A DNA stretch of 64,000 bases. Source: Halocafeteria seosinensis. Lineage: Eukaryota > Sar > Bigyra > Bicosoecida. The translations under genes and the position numbers were made by a program. Positions within the stretch are counted from its first letter, which is position 1, and each line of letters starts with the position of its first letter. This document shows positions 44,901-54,094 of this stretch, piece after piece. The notes below the pieces were generated by a model. The model did not search any database, was not told the DNA's origin, and worked only from the letters and a program-made list of their open reading frames with translations. The DNA lies in NCBI GenBank assembly GCA_001687465.1, contig LVLI01000040.1, forward strand, positions 1 to 64,000, written 5' to 3'.

Positions 44901-45592
44901 GTGGTACGGGCTGGCCCCATGTGTTCTTAATCGATGCGCAAACAGAGCTTGCTAATGCGACCGGTAGGGCAGAACTGGTGATAGGGGACCCAAGAAGTGT
45001 TGCTGAATTCCAGAAGTTCGCAAAGCATCCCGTTTATGTGACTCCCACATGTTGTGTCGATCCGTCTAATCTTACTTGGAAACAGAAGTCATTACTGAAG
45101 TATCATCAGTGGAAAGCCACGCTGTTGGCGCAGCCTCCTCCTCCGGTCGCTGTCTCCATTCATAAATCGGGGAAACCGAACTTGAATGATTCAGTTGAGG
45201 CTACAGAGAACGCATCGAAACATACCGAAGAGCATAACTGTACAGCGAATACAGTAAATCATTTGGCATTTGCAAAGTCAGGTGCACTGGCTTCGAAGAA
45301 GCGAAACGTTTCTAATGTCAGTAGCGGGAGAAAGGATGAGCAGCTGACCAGCGTAAGAGCAGAGACCCGTAGTACCTTTTCCGACAGTGGCTGGAAAGAC
45401 GAAAAAGCACGATCAAAGTTGATCCATGAAGCGAAGGAGCAAAGATTGCGTCCGAAAAGAATGGAAATTGTTGGGCAATCAAATAAGAAGGAATTCGCAC
45501 AGGCACTCTCCTACAGAGACCTTTCTCGTTCTTTCTCGAATTTGGCATCTAATCGACGCAGCAAACGCGCTTTTTCACGCGATAAACAGTGA
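41963..45592 (+). CDS. Type I receptor of the array, intact middle copy
   Basis: One exon encodes 1,209 aa. A signal peptide covers about residues 1-30 (FVLVLAAVLPSSVLTAEA). Two ectodomain modules of about 185 aa span about 32-215 and 218-395. They share D.F.DFS.W, CDG.SE.MEI, YEW.SS.GG.IRL.N, ATDNPQ, W.V...IDW and MYMR.C. They look beta-rich and lectin-like but match no family I know. Seven tandem cysteine-rich repeats (about 400-653, pattern C..C..G.YS.GG..C..CP.GK.S..GS....C) resemble GCC2/GCC3 modules. A Ser/Thr/Pro mucin-like stalk runs to about 845. One helix (about 857-885, PGVIVALLLAATIFLVY) is followed by RRRRKK. The 320-residue tail carries blocks shared with the left copy: FLID...EL, LLAQP.P.VA, LI.EAKE.RLR and KKEFAQ.LSY. 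It is probably an adhesion or sensing receptor at the cell surface. Confidence 0.8.
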   Translation: MTNGTRLPPLTPFVLVLAAVLPSSVLTAEALSFHDNFHDLSDWNIHDSRVYHSDASCDGISESMEIQESWTQNVDVATYELSSPTKIEFLRYYYFEWRSSHGGGIRLINDQGDVEMGVATDNPQLNVHDNAGFRHIHDGPDNPRYKVWVRVDVEIDWDSNSFTVIWNDVDSNSKLKGYNGQLREGRPIQRIGFANHNGESWGASWNMYMRLCSFSLRSAAIFRDNFKDFSHWHNVDSNVKLDGASCDGKSENMEITVGNTGETDVAVHTLSSPAELTFVSFQYYEWSSSNGGAIRLLNKNNDLELTVATDNPQLEVQDAGGTKRVNGGPGYKIWIQVYLSFDWKHGKYSVTWTRTDTKRQLDSHSGSLKEGKPIDEIRWSNYAGSNMYMRICAVEYSLLNCQPGYHFTEESSGCMECPQGTYSTDGETCQDCPAGKSSDSGSTREQECFPCSEGRYSPGGDECQDCPEGKSSESGSTDKTACKACSQGKYSPGGTKCMSCPAGESSEKGSVDEQDCDLCSPGKYSNKGSECSSCPPGKSSPEGSESEEACAECPKGTFSGGGTSCKSCPAGKSSLKGSEDQGACFECSEGRYSPGGDECLDCPAGKSSTTGSEDNDDCELCPAGRYSEGGTACLGCPTGQISEAGSGSKDNCFVPTPTSSPTSSATSSVSETPTTSVSPTSTPSNTVTTTPSVSRTSSPSYTSSPTASVTVSSTASSSGSPTATSSSSETGSPSRSRTPTPSLSTSPTGSITATMTATSSQSLSVTASATTSKSRTGSPSISETGSPSRSGTSTSTPSATGSETSSATLTVTSSISGTPTTTPSPSLSATGSASASKSRESSGAFADSESGVSVGETLGTFAVPGVIVALLLAATIFLVYRRRRKKPSDVHSIYSEMLGISRGDLLVSTSARTVLNSRGVGSPSSSVSAAPPVARTQFSMSVNPLVNYPKDSTQTGSPQSQESAEPNIDYFQRQPDCNSRGTGWPHVFLIDAQTELANATGRAELVIGDPRSVAEFQKFAKHPVYVTPTCCVDPSNLTWKQKSLLKYHQWKATLLAQPPPPVAVSIHKSGKPNLNDSVEATENASKHTEEHNCTANTVNHLAFAKSGALASKKRNVSNVSSGRKDEQLTSVRAETRSTFSDSGWKDEKARSKLIHEAKEQRLRPKRMEIVGQSNKKEFAQALSYRDLSRSFSNLASNRRSKRAFSRDKQ

Positions 45593-46440
45593 ACAGTAGG
45601 AGTTGGTTCCATTCTTCATCATGGTAGTGCTGTTGAACACTCGATAACCCGGCACCTGGGATTTACAGCGTCTAGGCTAGCTCCATCATAACTGTAACTT
45701 TTTGAATGATTGAACTGAAGAGGGGGAACTATGTTGTGCATTCGTTTCGGCAGTGGTTGTATACTGACATAGGAAGACAACATTTTCATGAAGTATGCGG
45801 AGTATGGAAACTATCGTTGTCTTATTCCTATTTACCCTATGAGGCATCTTACTTGGCGAATAATACAAAGTCTCTGTTTCCCCATCACAGTCTTGTCGTT
45901 TGCTTATCCATGTATGGTGTGGTATACACGTTCGGCAGTACCCTGATCCTCCACGTCCTCATTCTCCATCGCCGTTTCAGACTCCGAGGTTGAAATGAAC
46001 AAATACAATGTATGTATGTTCGTCCTACCAACTGCGTGCCATGCTATTGGACTGTACTAATGGTACGAACCGAGGTGGGAGCCTCGGTTGCAGATCGGCT
46101 GAGGCTCCTGGGATGCGTTGTTCCGATGTAGTGGTAAAGTAGATACATCGGCGGCGCGAAAACCTACACGTGTGCCGACGTGTGTTGACTCCTCTGTGGA
46201 TGCAGTGCGGCCGTACTGACTTCACCAATCCAAGAACGTGCCAAACCTGTTTTCACTAAGCTTCAGTTTGGGAGAGGACATTTTGCCTGAACACTACACT
46301 GTATGGTTCATACACACACACACACACACACACATGTGACATGTGACAGATAGCCCAACGGTCAAGGAAGTTGACGGCATCCTCTTCACGAGCGACCTTT
46401 GTCTCGTCTCCCGAATACACACACAGGTGTTGGTAACTTC
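45593..46440. other. Intergenic, with CA microsatellite
   Basis: No gene was recognised. A run of about 11 CA units occupies 46312-46334, immediately followed by ATGTGACATGTGACA. The right edge merges with the duplicated upstream region of the receptor pseudogene. Confidence 0.6.
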
Positions 46441-47600
46441 CAATTTCTATGCCAATGCATCACAACAAGAATATCAATACGTAGTCTTGTTGACTGTATT
46501 GAAGGAACTCTGTTTTCTCTTATTCGAACCTGGTGGCATTCTACGAATTCGGACATTTAGTCAAAATGGCCAATGGAACACGTTTTCCCGCGCTAACTGC
46601 CTGGGTCCTGGTGCTCGTCAATACGATAAAATTTCAAAACACAAAATATAATGAAAGAACAAATTTTTTAACCACCAAAATTTTAAAAAAGAAACAATTA
46701 GTCTCGCGGGTGACGCCGAGGCTCTAAGTTTAGTTTCCGTGACAATTTTCATGAGTTAAGCAACTGGAACATCCACGATAATCGTGTTTATCGCTCTGAT
46801 GCGTCCATAGGATCAGAGTGGTTGCTCATATCAACTGGCGCAGCAATTCTTTTCGAGTGACCTGGAGTCAGGTAGAAGCGAGTTCTCCACTAGCTATACA
46901 TAGAGGGAAGCGAATTTCGTGCTTGGAGTTTGCCCATCAAATCGGCGGAAGCTGGAATCACCAGACCAGAATGGACATGAGAATCTGTTCTCTCTCTGAT
47001 ACATCAGCTGAATTCTTCAGAGAGAAGTTCGAAATCTTGAGTCAATGGAGAATGTACACGGCGAACAGGTATTTTTACCTGGTGATGGAGAATCTTGTGA
47101 CTCAGCCAGTGGCAGTATGGAAGCCAAGGCTGTGGAGACGCCTGATGTCGACGTTGCCGTACACGAGACTGAGGCTCCGACAAAAATCACCTCTTTGTTG
47201 TTTCACTATTATGAATGGCTGCAGGATCAAGAAGGTGGAGGGATACGTCTTTTCAACGAAATTGGAGCTAGGCATTGCAGCTCGATTCCACGTCGATGAC
47301 CTTAAGGGACCACGAGAGGTCTATGATGGAGACCCACCTGGATACAAGAGGTGGATAAGTGTAGTAACTAGTTTTGATTAGGAGAGTAGCGAGGTATTTA
47401 TCCAATGGACTGGTGCCGACGGCAAAAGGCTTCACTCAGCTACACTGTCTTTGAAGAACTGTAAGCCCATCAGGGACGTACAATGGTCCAACTATCGTTT
47501 TGGAGAATGGACAAAACTAGCACGCTACATATGCGCATCTGTGGGTTTGCGAATCAGTTTGGACGCCTCTCGACATCTCTTGAGAGAAGGCAAGCAGAAT
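46441..47600 (+). pseudogene. Receptor array, right copy: N-terminal pseudogene
   Basis: From about 46441 the sequence follows the upstream region and start of the middle copy (CTTGTTGACTG, ATGGCCAATGGAACACG for the signal-peptide start). At about 46620-46705 the signal peptide is replaced by about 85 very AT-rich bases, after which homology resumes at GCCGAGGCTCTAAGTTT. Module 1 is mostly deleted (46810 on). Module 2 is recognisable but split over frames: SCDSASGSMEAK, HYYEWLQDQEGGGIRLFNE, DGDPPGYKRW, then stop and IQWTGADGKRLHS, VQWSNYRFG. Nothing of the cysteine-rich part, stalk, helix or tail follows. It is a dead, 3'-truncated copy. Confidence 0.8.
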
Positions 47601-47848
47601 GCCGATTTCGCATGATACAATATCCAGAGAGATCTGTCGTCATGCCTGCATAGCTCATTGCCTACGAGGCGTATAATTATAATATTCTCAGAAGGGGGCG
47701 ATGATCATGCTTGGGCCAATTTGAGGTGGTTGGAGCTCATGCACTGTTGACCATGACGAGTAGTCCGCGACCAGCGGACTACAGGATTCGGGCGTCTGAT
47801 ACCATTGAAACGGGATTTATCCGAAAGAGGTGTCACGAAATCAGGGAA

Positions 47849-49225
47849 TCAGAAGCAACCAGGCTGAGGAGAACATTCGCTGCAGTTGCTCGATGCCACA
47901 TTCTTACAGATATAGTCTTTCTGCACGACAAACTTCCCAGCGTTAGTGACTCGCTTGAAATCGAAATTCTGGCACGGGTTGGTCTCATTGCATAAGAGAA
48001 CACCCGGAAGAGTCCACCCATGCGTGAACGTAGCATCCTCGATAAAAATGTTGCTCACTGTTACCCGAGGCTGTGTAGGACACTCCGGTATTATCGGGTA
48101 TAGGAAACTGCAGCCTGTACCCGTCTTGCCAGGCTGATGCTGCTGCTGGGGACCAATCCAAATGGGATACCAGAAACTGTTACTGGCCGATATATTTGTA
48201 TAGTGAATGTTGTCAATGATTCCATCCCCTTTGTCTCCAGGATTTGTCTTGATATATATGGCCTTAATGGGCGATTCGAAAGTAATGTTTTCGAAGAAAA
48301 CATCGCGAACGCAACTCGTAGATGGATGAGGAGGAACAGAGCCAATTGTCATCCCAACGCCATATCTAACAAAAGAGTTTCTTACTGTCACATTCCTCGT
48401 ACAATTGAATGTAGGATCTTCACTAGTTAAAGGCTTTACGGCAACGGCATCGTCGAAGTTCTCAATATGCACGTTCTCAATTAAGACGTCAACACCCCTC
48501 GGGTCAATTCCATCCGTGTTTAGAGGAAATATCGGGAGTCCTCCCAATTCGTTCTCCTGCTCCATCCAATAGCCATGCTCAATCATCATTTCCTTCTGCT
48601 TGAATATGTCAACACGTATAGTGATGTCATGTATATGTAACCGCCTCATGTGATAGAGTTTGAAGTGCCACTTGGGAGAATCGATTGCAGTAATTCCGTG
48701 GATCTCGACGTCCGTGCAATGATCCATGGTGATCATGAAGGGCCGACTCACATGTTCTACGAGGAACTTTGCCCACCACCAATTATATCCTTGACCATCT
48801 AGAAGCCCCGTACCCCGGATCTCGATGAGCGAGGAATCCAGAACTGCAAGGAGCGAAAAGTAGTAGGGTCTTTGGGACTTATAAGGCCACCACGAGATAT
48901 TCGGAGCCATGGTGAGATTTCCGTCGACTTCCAGCGTGACATTGTACAAAGATCGAACAGTGGCATTGAACACCAAATAGCCCTTGGATTCTGGAACCTG
49001 CACCGTGCGGTCGGTGGAACTGTCGTTAGCCCAGTACAGCGCTTTCCGTAAAGCTTCACTGTTTGTTTCGGCCGCCTCGGGGGTGAATTCGCCTGCTTTG
49101 GCTCCAAATTCGTCGATGGAAATCGCATCCGCAGGAGGGACCTGGAGAACACAGCCGAGGAAAGCCAGACAAACTGCAGCGAGGGATGCGCTCTTCAACG
49201 TGGAATCGTCTCTATGCCGACGCAT
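47849..49225 (-). CDS. GH28 pectinase-like glycoside hydrolase, secreted
   Basis: A single exon gives 458 aa from ATG 49225 (MRRHRDD), chosen because a signal peptide follows directly (AAVCLAFLGCVLQVPPADA). The body is a right-handed beta-helix as in polygalacturonases and rhamnogalacturonan hydrolases: LEVDGNLTMAPN, GTGLLDGQGYNWWW, SPKWHFKLY, FPLNTDGIDPRG with the first catalytic Asp, and NFDDAVAVK with the Asp pair. The strand where polygalacturonases have GHG reads RYGVGMTIGS, so the usual His is Val. The RIK position reads IYIKT. Several Asn glycosylation sites and a Cys-rich C-terminus (CKNVASSNCSECSPQPGC) suit a secreted protein. This sub-type with GMTIGS and QQQHQP may have a different substrate than homogalacturonan. 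A short fragment of a relative lies at 63061-63160. Confidence 0.82.
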   Translation of the reverse strand: MRRHRDDSTLKSASLAAVCLAFLGCVLQVPPADAISIDEFGAKAGEFTPEAAETNSEALRKALYWANDSSTDRTVQVPESKGYLVFNATVRSLYNVTLEVDGNLTMAPNISWWPYKSQRPYYFSLLAVLDSSLIEIRGTGLLDGQGYNWWWAKFLVEHVSRPFMITMDHCTDVEIHGITAIDSPKWHFKLYHMRRLHIHDITIRVDIFKQKEMMIEHGYWMEQENELGGLPIFPLNTDGIDPRGVDVLIENVHIENFDDAVAVKPLTSEDPTFNCTRNVTVRNSFVRYGVGMTIGSVPPHPSTSCVRDVFFENITFESPIKAIYIKTNPGDKGDGIIDNIHYTNISASNSFWYPIWIGPQQQHQPGKTGTGCSFLYPIIPECPTQPRVTVSNIFIEDATFTHGWTLPGVLLCNETNPCQNFDFKRVTNAGKFVVQKDYICKNVASSNCSECSPQPGCF

Positions 49226-49567
49226 GTTCGTCAAATTTCTTCGACACAACAAAGTGGGGACAGAATGAATTCTGTAGACGATGGTGGAAGTCGACAATGT
49301 TTTATCTGTGTAACAATCCCGGCATTCTCTCACTACCATATGGGAAAGGCCTGAGCTGCTACGCTGGAAGTGAATCCATCGGAATCAGCGAGTTAACATC
49401 GCCAAACTCAGGATGGTGCTATAAGGTGGAAACTGACCTATAAACAAATAGTAAGTAAACCATGTATTAATGTTAAAGACAAATAGTCTATTTTGACGCT
49501 TAACGACGACGAGGTTTTTTGAGGCACGTATACTCAACTAGAGTATAATCCTTAAGGCTCAATTTAT
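49226..49567. other. Intergenic
   Basis: This is 0.34 kb between the sedolisin stop (-) and the GH28 start (-). It is expected to hold the GH28 promoter. Nothing specific was recognised. Confidence 0.35.
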
Positions 49568-51679
49568 TTATTGGCTATCACCTCGTAGTGTTTTGGCGTT
49601 TTGGTAGAAGCCTCCAGGACCAGTGTTTTTGCCGGTGCGGCCATCGACTTCATCAAGAGCGCTGAGCATTTCTTTTACATTGGGAGTACCCAAACCGGTG
49701 GTGGCATCCCAGCCAGGAGCAGCATAAAAACCAGTACTGCAGCACTCTCCTTCAGTGCACTTGTTGTTGCCACTAGTGACATCGTTGAAGGCTGATGGGT
49801 GATTGTTAGCCATCTTGTATAAGAGCGGGTTAGCAAAGCCAATTGGACTGCCGCCATTCTCAAGGCGGTGAGCGTTGAGAAGACCAATCACACCAGCGAA
49901 GACGGGGCAAGAAGCAGAGGTACCATCCACCTGAGACTCCTGTCCGTTCAGCTCAATGTAGTAAGCATGCCCGATAGCGGCGACGTCAGGGTAGCCACGT
50001 CCGTTCGAGTTGAAGTCGCTGCTAGATGGGACGGCACTAGAGTTCTGAAGATATTTCTGCACAGCGTCCTTCTGGTAGTCAGGCATGGAGGCATACTCGG
50101 AGAATCCACCACCGCTCGTGATCAATGCAGCACCGCCCTTGGACGTGCAAGTGGTTTCTTCACCACCCACAGCACAGGTCTTGTCACTGCAGATTGGGCT
50201 GGAGCCGCCAGTCCTCACGTTGCGGAACATTGTTGCTCCGACCGCGGTCACATAGGGGGAGGAGGCAGGGAAGCTAGGAGTGCATTTGTCAGAGTTGCAC
50301 ATAGAATCAGAGCGTCCGTGAGCTCCAGCATCACCGGATGCCGCGAGGAGGGTTACTCCACTAGACCCTAGTTTCTGGAAGTTCGTGTTGACCTTCTTAA
50401 CGAAATCCTCACTGCCGCCGTCACTGAAGCCGCAAGGCTTGGAGCCTGGGGCAATTTTGCATTGCTGGTTTTCAGCCCATCCATAGGACATGGAAATCAC
50501 GTCCGGAAGGTTGTCCTTGGAGCGCTTCAAGGCTTCATTTGAGAACTGGTACATCCATTTCTTTTCGGTCCAGTACCAGTTGGAGTTATCCTGTCCAACT
50601 GCGCCCAAATATTGGACATCAAGGGTAGACTCAGCACCAGGGTTGCTAGGCTTGAAAGGTCCAATTTTCTTCTTAAGGCTGAAAGAATCAATACCAGTTT
50701 TGGAGATGAAAGTCTTAAGATCGTCGGAAGAGACTGCCGGGTATCCTTGGAATTCGGCAGCGGCCTGAGTGCTCTTCGAGTTTCCTTTCTTGTTGATGTT
50801 GTATGTTTTTTGCAGAGTTTCCGGTACAGTGGTGTAGCTTTGGGTATCTACTTGAGGGCGTACACGACCGAAACGTCCATCTGGGACTTCAGTAAGGCCA
50901 TCCACGAATTCGACCTTGTCTTCCAATGCCTTCGGGAATTGGTATTCTCCGTGCACGCGATGGATTTTGTCCCCCGAGAGTTTGTGCTCGAATTCGTATA
51001 CTTCCGTGGCAAACATGTCTTCGATCTCTTCGGCAGTAGCTCGGCACTCGAGATGAGACCAGAAAGCTTTGCAGCGAGCTCCCTTGCTTTCGAAGTGGTT
51101 CCAAACATCCTTCAAGACATGGGAAGGAGTTGCAGTTAACTTGTTGAGTTCTTCTGGTTCTTTGAATTTCCCGTAATAAGGACTGCAAAAAGCACCAAAG
51201 AAAAGAGCAAGTGAATACCCATTGAGAACACGCTTTTTCTTCCGCGGAAGCACTTCTCGCTTCCACCTTGAGATCGCGCGCAACCACAGAACACCCTTCC
51301 TTCACACCTTCCCGCAAAATTACAAAAAAACTGGGGACCCCTCAACAGGGGGGCAACCATGGGGCACCTAGAACACAGAGAAAAACAAACAACAGCGACG
51401 AACAAATGCGAGCCATCTTAGGAACTTGTTCTGATGGAATGCGGCCAGCTTCGAAAACGGCCTTTTCGATGTTTCTCGTCATTCTTTGAGCACTTACCTG
51501 TCGGGATCATTTACTGCATAGAAAATGGCATCTAATTGATCCAAATTGCTCTCGGGCAGAGCCACATCGAAGTCCAAAACTGTATCACGGGGGCTTCTCT
51601 CGTGCCGAACCCAGTCATTCTGGGAAGCAGCAGCTACGGAAGCGATGCCTAAAAGAGTGACGAAACTAAGGAAGCGCAT
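49568..51679 (-). CDS. Sedolisin (S53) serine-carboxyl peptidase, copy 1
   Basis: This is a secreted or lysosomal acid peptidase of the tripeptidyl-peptidase/sedolisin family. Exon 1 is 51679-51498 and exon 2 is 51182-49568, giving 598 aa. Exon 1 has a signal peptide (MRFLSFVTLLGIASVAAA) and the start of the pro-domain. The junction reads NDPDSPYYGKF, the classic pro-domain S..YGK. The catalytic domain has the Glu/Asp pair in GAESTLDVQYL, the oxyanion Asp in AASGDAGAHG, and the Ser in VDGTSASCPVF. The calcium-site end is GWDATTGLGTPN. Six or more Cys in CSDKTC/CNSDKC/CTEGECC segments suggest disulfides. It is about 60% identical by eye to the gene at 56770-58920. The intron is phase 2 at the same place in both. 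Confidence 0.9.
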
Positions 51680-51775
51680 TTTTATTAAGCTTCGTTTATC
51701 TGTTGACGCGAAAATATACCTTTTGCTTGTTATAATTATTCACTGTATCGGATTGAATAACCACAACTGGTACTA

Positions 51776-52765
51776 TCAATCCTCGGCCAAGTATTCTTCT
51801 GCTGGTTTCTCCGGAGGGAAAACCACAGCCAAAGGAAAGTTTTCCTGCCACCATTCCAGGATTCCTGGCACTGCAGCCGGCATCCCAAGATATCCAGCTG
51901 CTCTGGCTCTTTCCGAGAGCCCGCGAGAGCTCATACAGGCACATGTAGCTCTCCACCATTCCTGTTCGTGCCTGCTCGCCAGCCTTCGAACTTCGATGCT
52001 ACAATTGGTGGAGAACACGTACTTCAGTTGGATACTTCCAAACTCCGGATGCACATACCAAGAGGAAATCCGCAGTTTGAGCGAGTGCAAAAAGCCCGCT
52101 ACGATATTGGAAACGCGTGTTCATGCAAGCGATGAGTGGGAGGAAGAAGCCAGCTTGCGATGCGATTGGAGAGTTGCAACTTGCGAGCGTGAGGCACTTC
52201 CCTTGAAGTAGCACCCATTGAGTAGTACATCAATGAGTACTCAAAACTTTCAAAAGCATGCTTTAAGCGTCGAAGGTTCTCATGCCGTTTCGGGATCGTC
52301 ATGAGAGAGAAAACCATAGCGTGCTTGAGGCATTCTGCGCTTGCTTGGCGAAAATAACGCGCCCGGTGTACTGAAGTTCCAGCTCCGCTGTTCCTGTTGA
52401 CAGAGCTTGACACATAATGTCACACATTGCCCTGGAATCGGGCACATGTCCGCGCACATAGCCCCTTGAATGGATGCTCGCCGTCTTGGTTGAGCTTACG
52501 TTGCTCGGATAGTTCGACTGGCTCCAACACGGGACCAATAGCAAACGCGTGTGACTGCGGAATGAGTCATAGCCCAGTCTTAAGGACATACTCTGCAAGC
52601 TCTTCCCACTGCTTTGATAGCGATTATCACGTATGCAAGGGCTGAGCAAGTTGCGATGTCCTTCAAAATCTCCGTCTTTCTGAGCGCATGAATCGGACAC
52701 TGGGCGGCGGTTCCGAATTTGCACCAGTACCCACACGGGGGCACAGTAATTTAGAATGGAGGAAT
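51776..52765 (-). other. Possible unidentified multi-exon gene
   Basis: The minus strand is open in several long overlapping stretches (52736-52299, 52413-52099, 52090-51776). It ends with an acidic tail (PEKPAEEYLAED then stop at 51776) that looks like a real C-terminus. A possible donor GTAGCGGG near 52100 and segments such as EYSLMYYSMGAT and LSERARAAGYLGMPAAV suggest spliced coding sequence. I recognise no family and cannot assemble one reading frame, so this is a pointer only. It may be a decayed gene. Confidence 0.25.
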
Positions 52766-54094
52766 CGGACAGGAAGTTAAAGGATTACTCTGTGATGCCT
52801 GTGTTTCTGCAGTTGGTATGCTTGCGTAGGCTCTTCTGTTGGGAGTGCTCACGGAAGAAACTCCAAAACTCAGGTGAGTCGAAGCTCTTGGTCCTACACT
52901 CTGCTCCTAGGAGCGCTGATGTGTACATGGGGTGCCTATTGATTAAATGCTAAGCCCCCAGTGAAGCCTCCACATACTCCATTATGTAGTTCTAGTGCAC
53001 ATAGTGGCCCATGGTGTGACATACATATGTACACGTGAACTCCTCCAACTTGGCAAGTTCACAGCCTGAATCACAGGGCACGAATGAGTTGCACAGGGAG
53101 ACGCTCAGTGTTGCGCGCCCTTACGGTAGAGTTGGAACGAAAGCATAGCTGCATCGACATATAAATAATGGTAGTCAACATCATGACTCTGTTTATGTTG
53201 AAGCGAATACCGATAGTTAATAGTGGAATAGGGTGGACTCGAAGTCTGCGTCGGGTTTCACGATTCAATACACCCTATGCAGATTGTTAATTGCCAGACA
53301 AATAACCAATTTGGGAAGCTAATTCATGCAAAATTAGCTCATGTAAATACCGATGCGTTCCATCTGCGACTGGTTTCCTCAATAAGGTGTGGACGGATGC
53401 CGGCTATGTGGCATCAATTTGAACAAGGGAGGATTTCTCAACAGCACTCCACGCATGGCTGATTCTATGATATTTGTAAAGGGCATGTGGAACGTCAAGG
53501 TTTGGAACTAATGTAGTATGCACTGGCCACTTCCACACCTTGCTTGCAACACTCAGCGGAAGTGGAAGTGTGGCCGCAACACCAGCAGTTCCGGAGAATC
53601 AGGAAATATCGCTGTTTTATCTTCATCACAGTAAAAGGTAGCATGCATTAGTATGGAAAGCATATTTTACAGTCAACGTGAATGGTACTATGTTTCCGAT
53701 GTGCTAAGCCAGCTTTTTGATAATCAGACAAGTCGCAAAAGGCGGTCGCAACAACTTAACGGCACAAGGAATGGATACTGTACTCCTCGCTACATGAATC
53801 GCTAATTCCAGTAGTTGATGCGCGTATGGGAAGCAGTATTCCTGAGGGTGTTAGGCATTAATTGAGGGGATAATTTCACGAAGAAAAAGTCGTATTTCTT
53901 CAGCCGTCGGCAGAAAAAGGGCCGATTTGGCGCGTTCATGCTAAGCTACTCATTGCCCTACTGTGATTGACGCTTGCATTCCACGGCATTGAGGCTTAAA
54001 CCACTAAATCACTTGATTCCAAGTGAACACCGTCTCTCTGGAAGAGAGGAAACACTTTTTTCTGGGTGACTGACCTCCGGAGGGAACCTGCAAA
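52766..54094. other. Intergenic, 1.3 kb
   Basis: Stops are frequent in all frames and no repeat, RNA gene or coding remnant was recognised. The right end is upstream of the docking-complex gene. Confidence 0.4.

Noticed and set aside
46312-46334. CA microsatellite as a functional element
   Set aside because: Simple dinucleotide run of ordinary length with no associated feature beyond the duplicated receptor upstream region.
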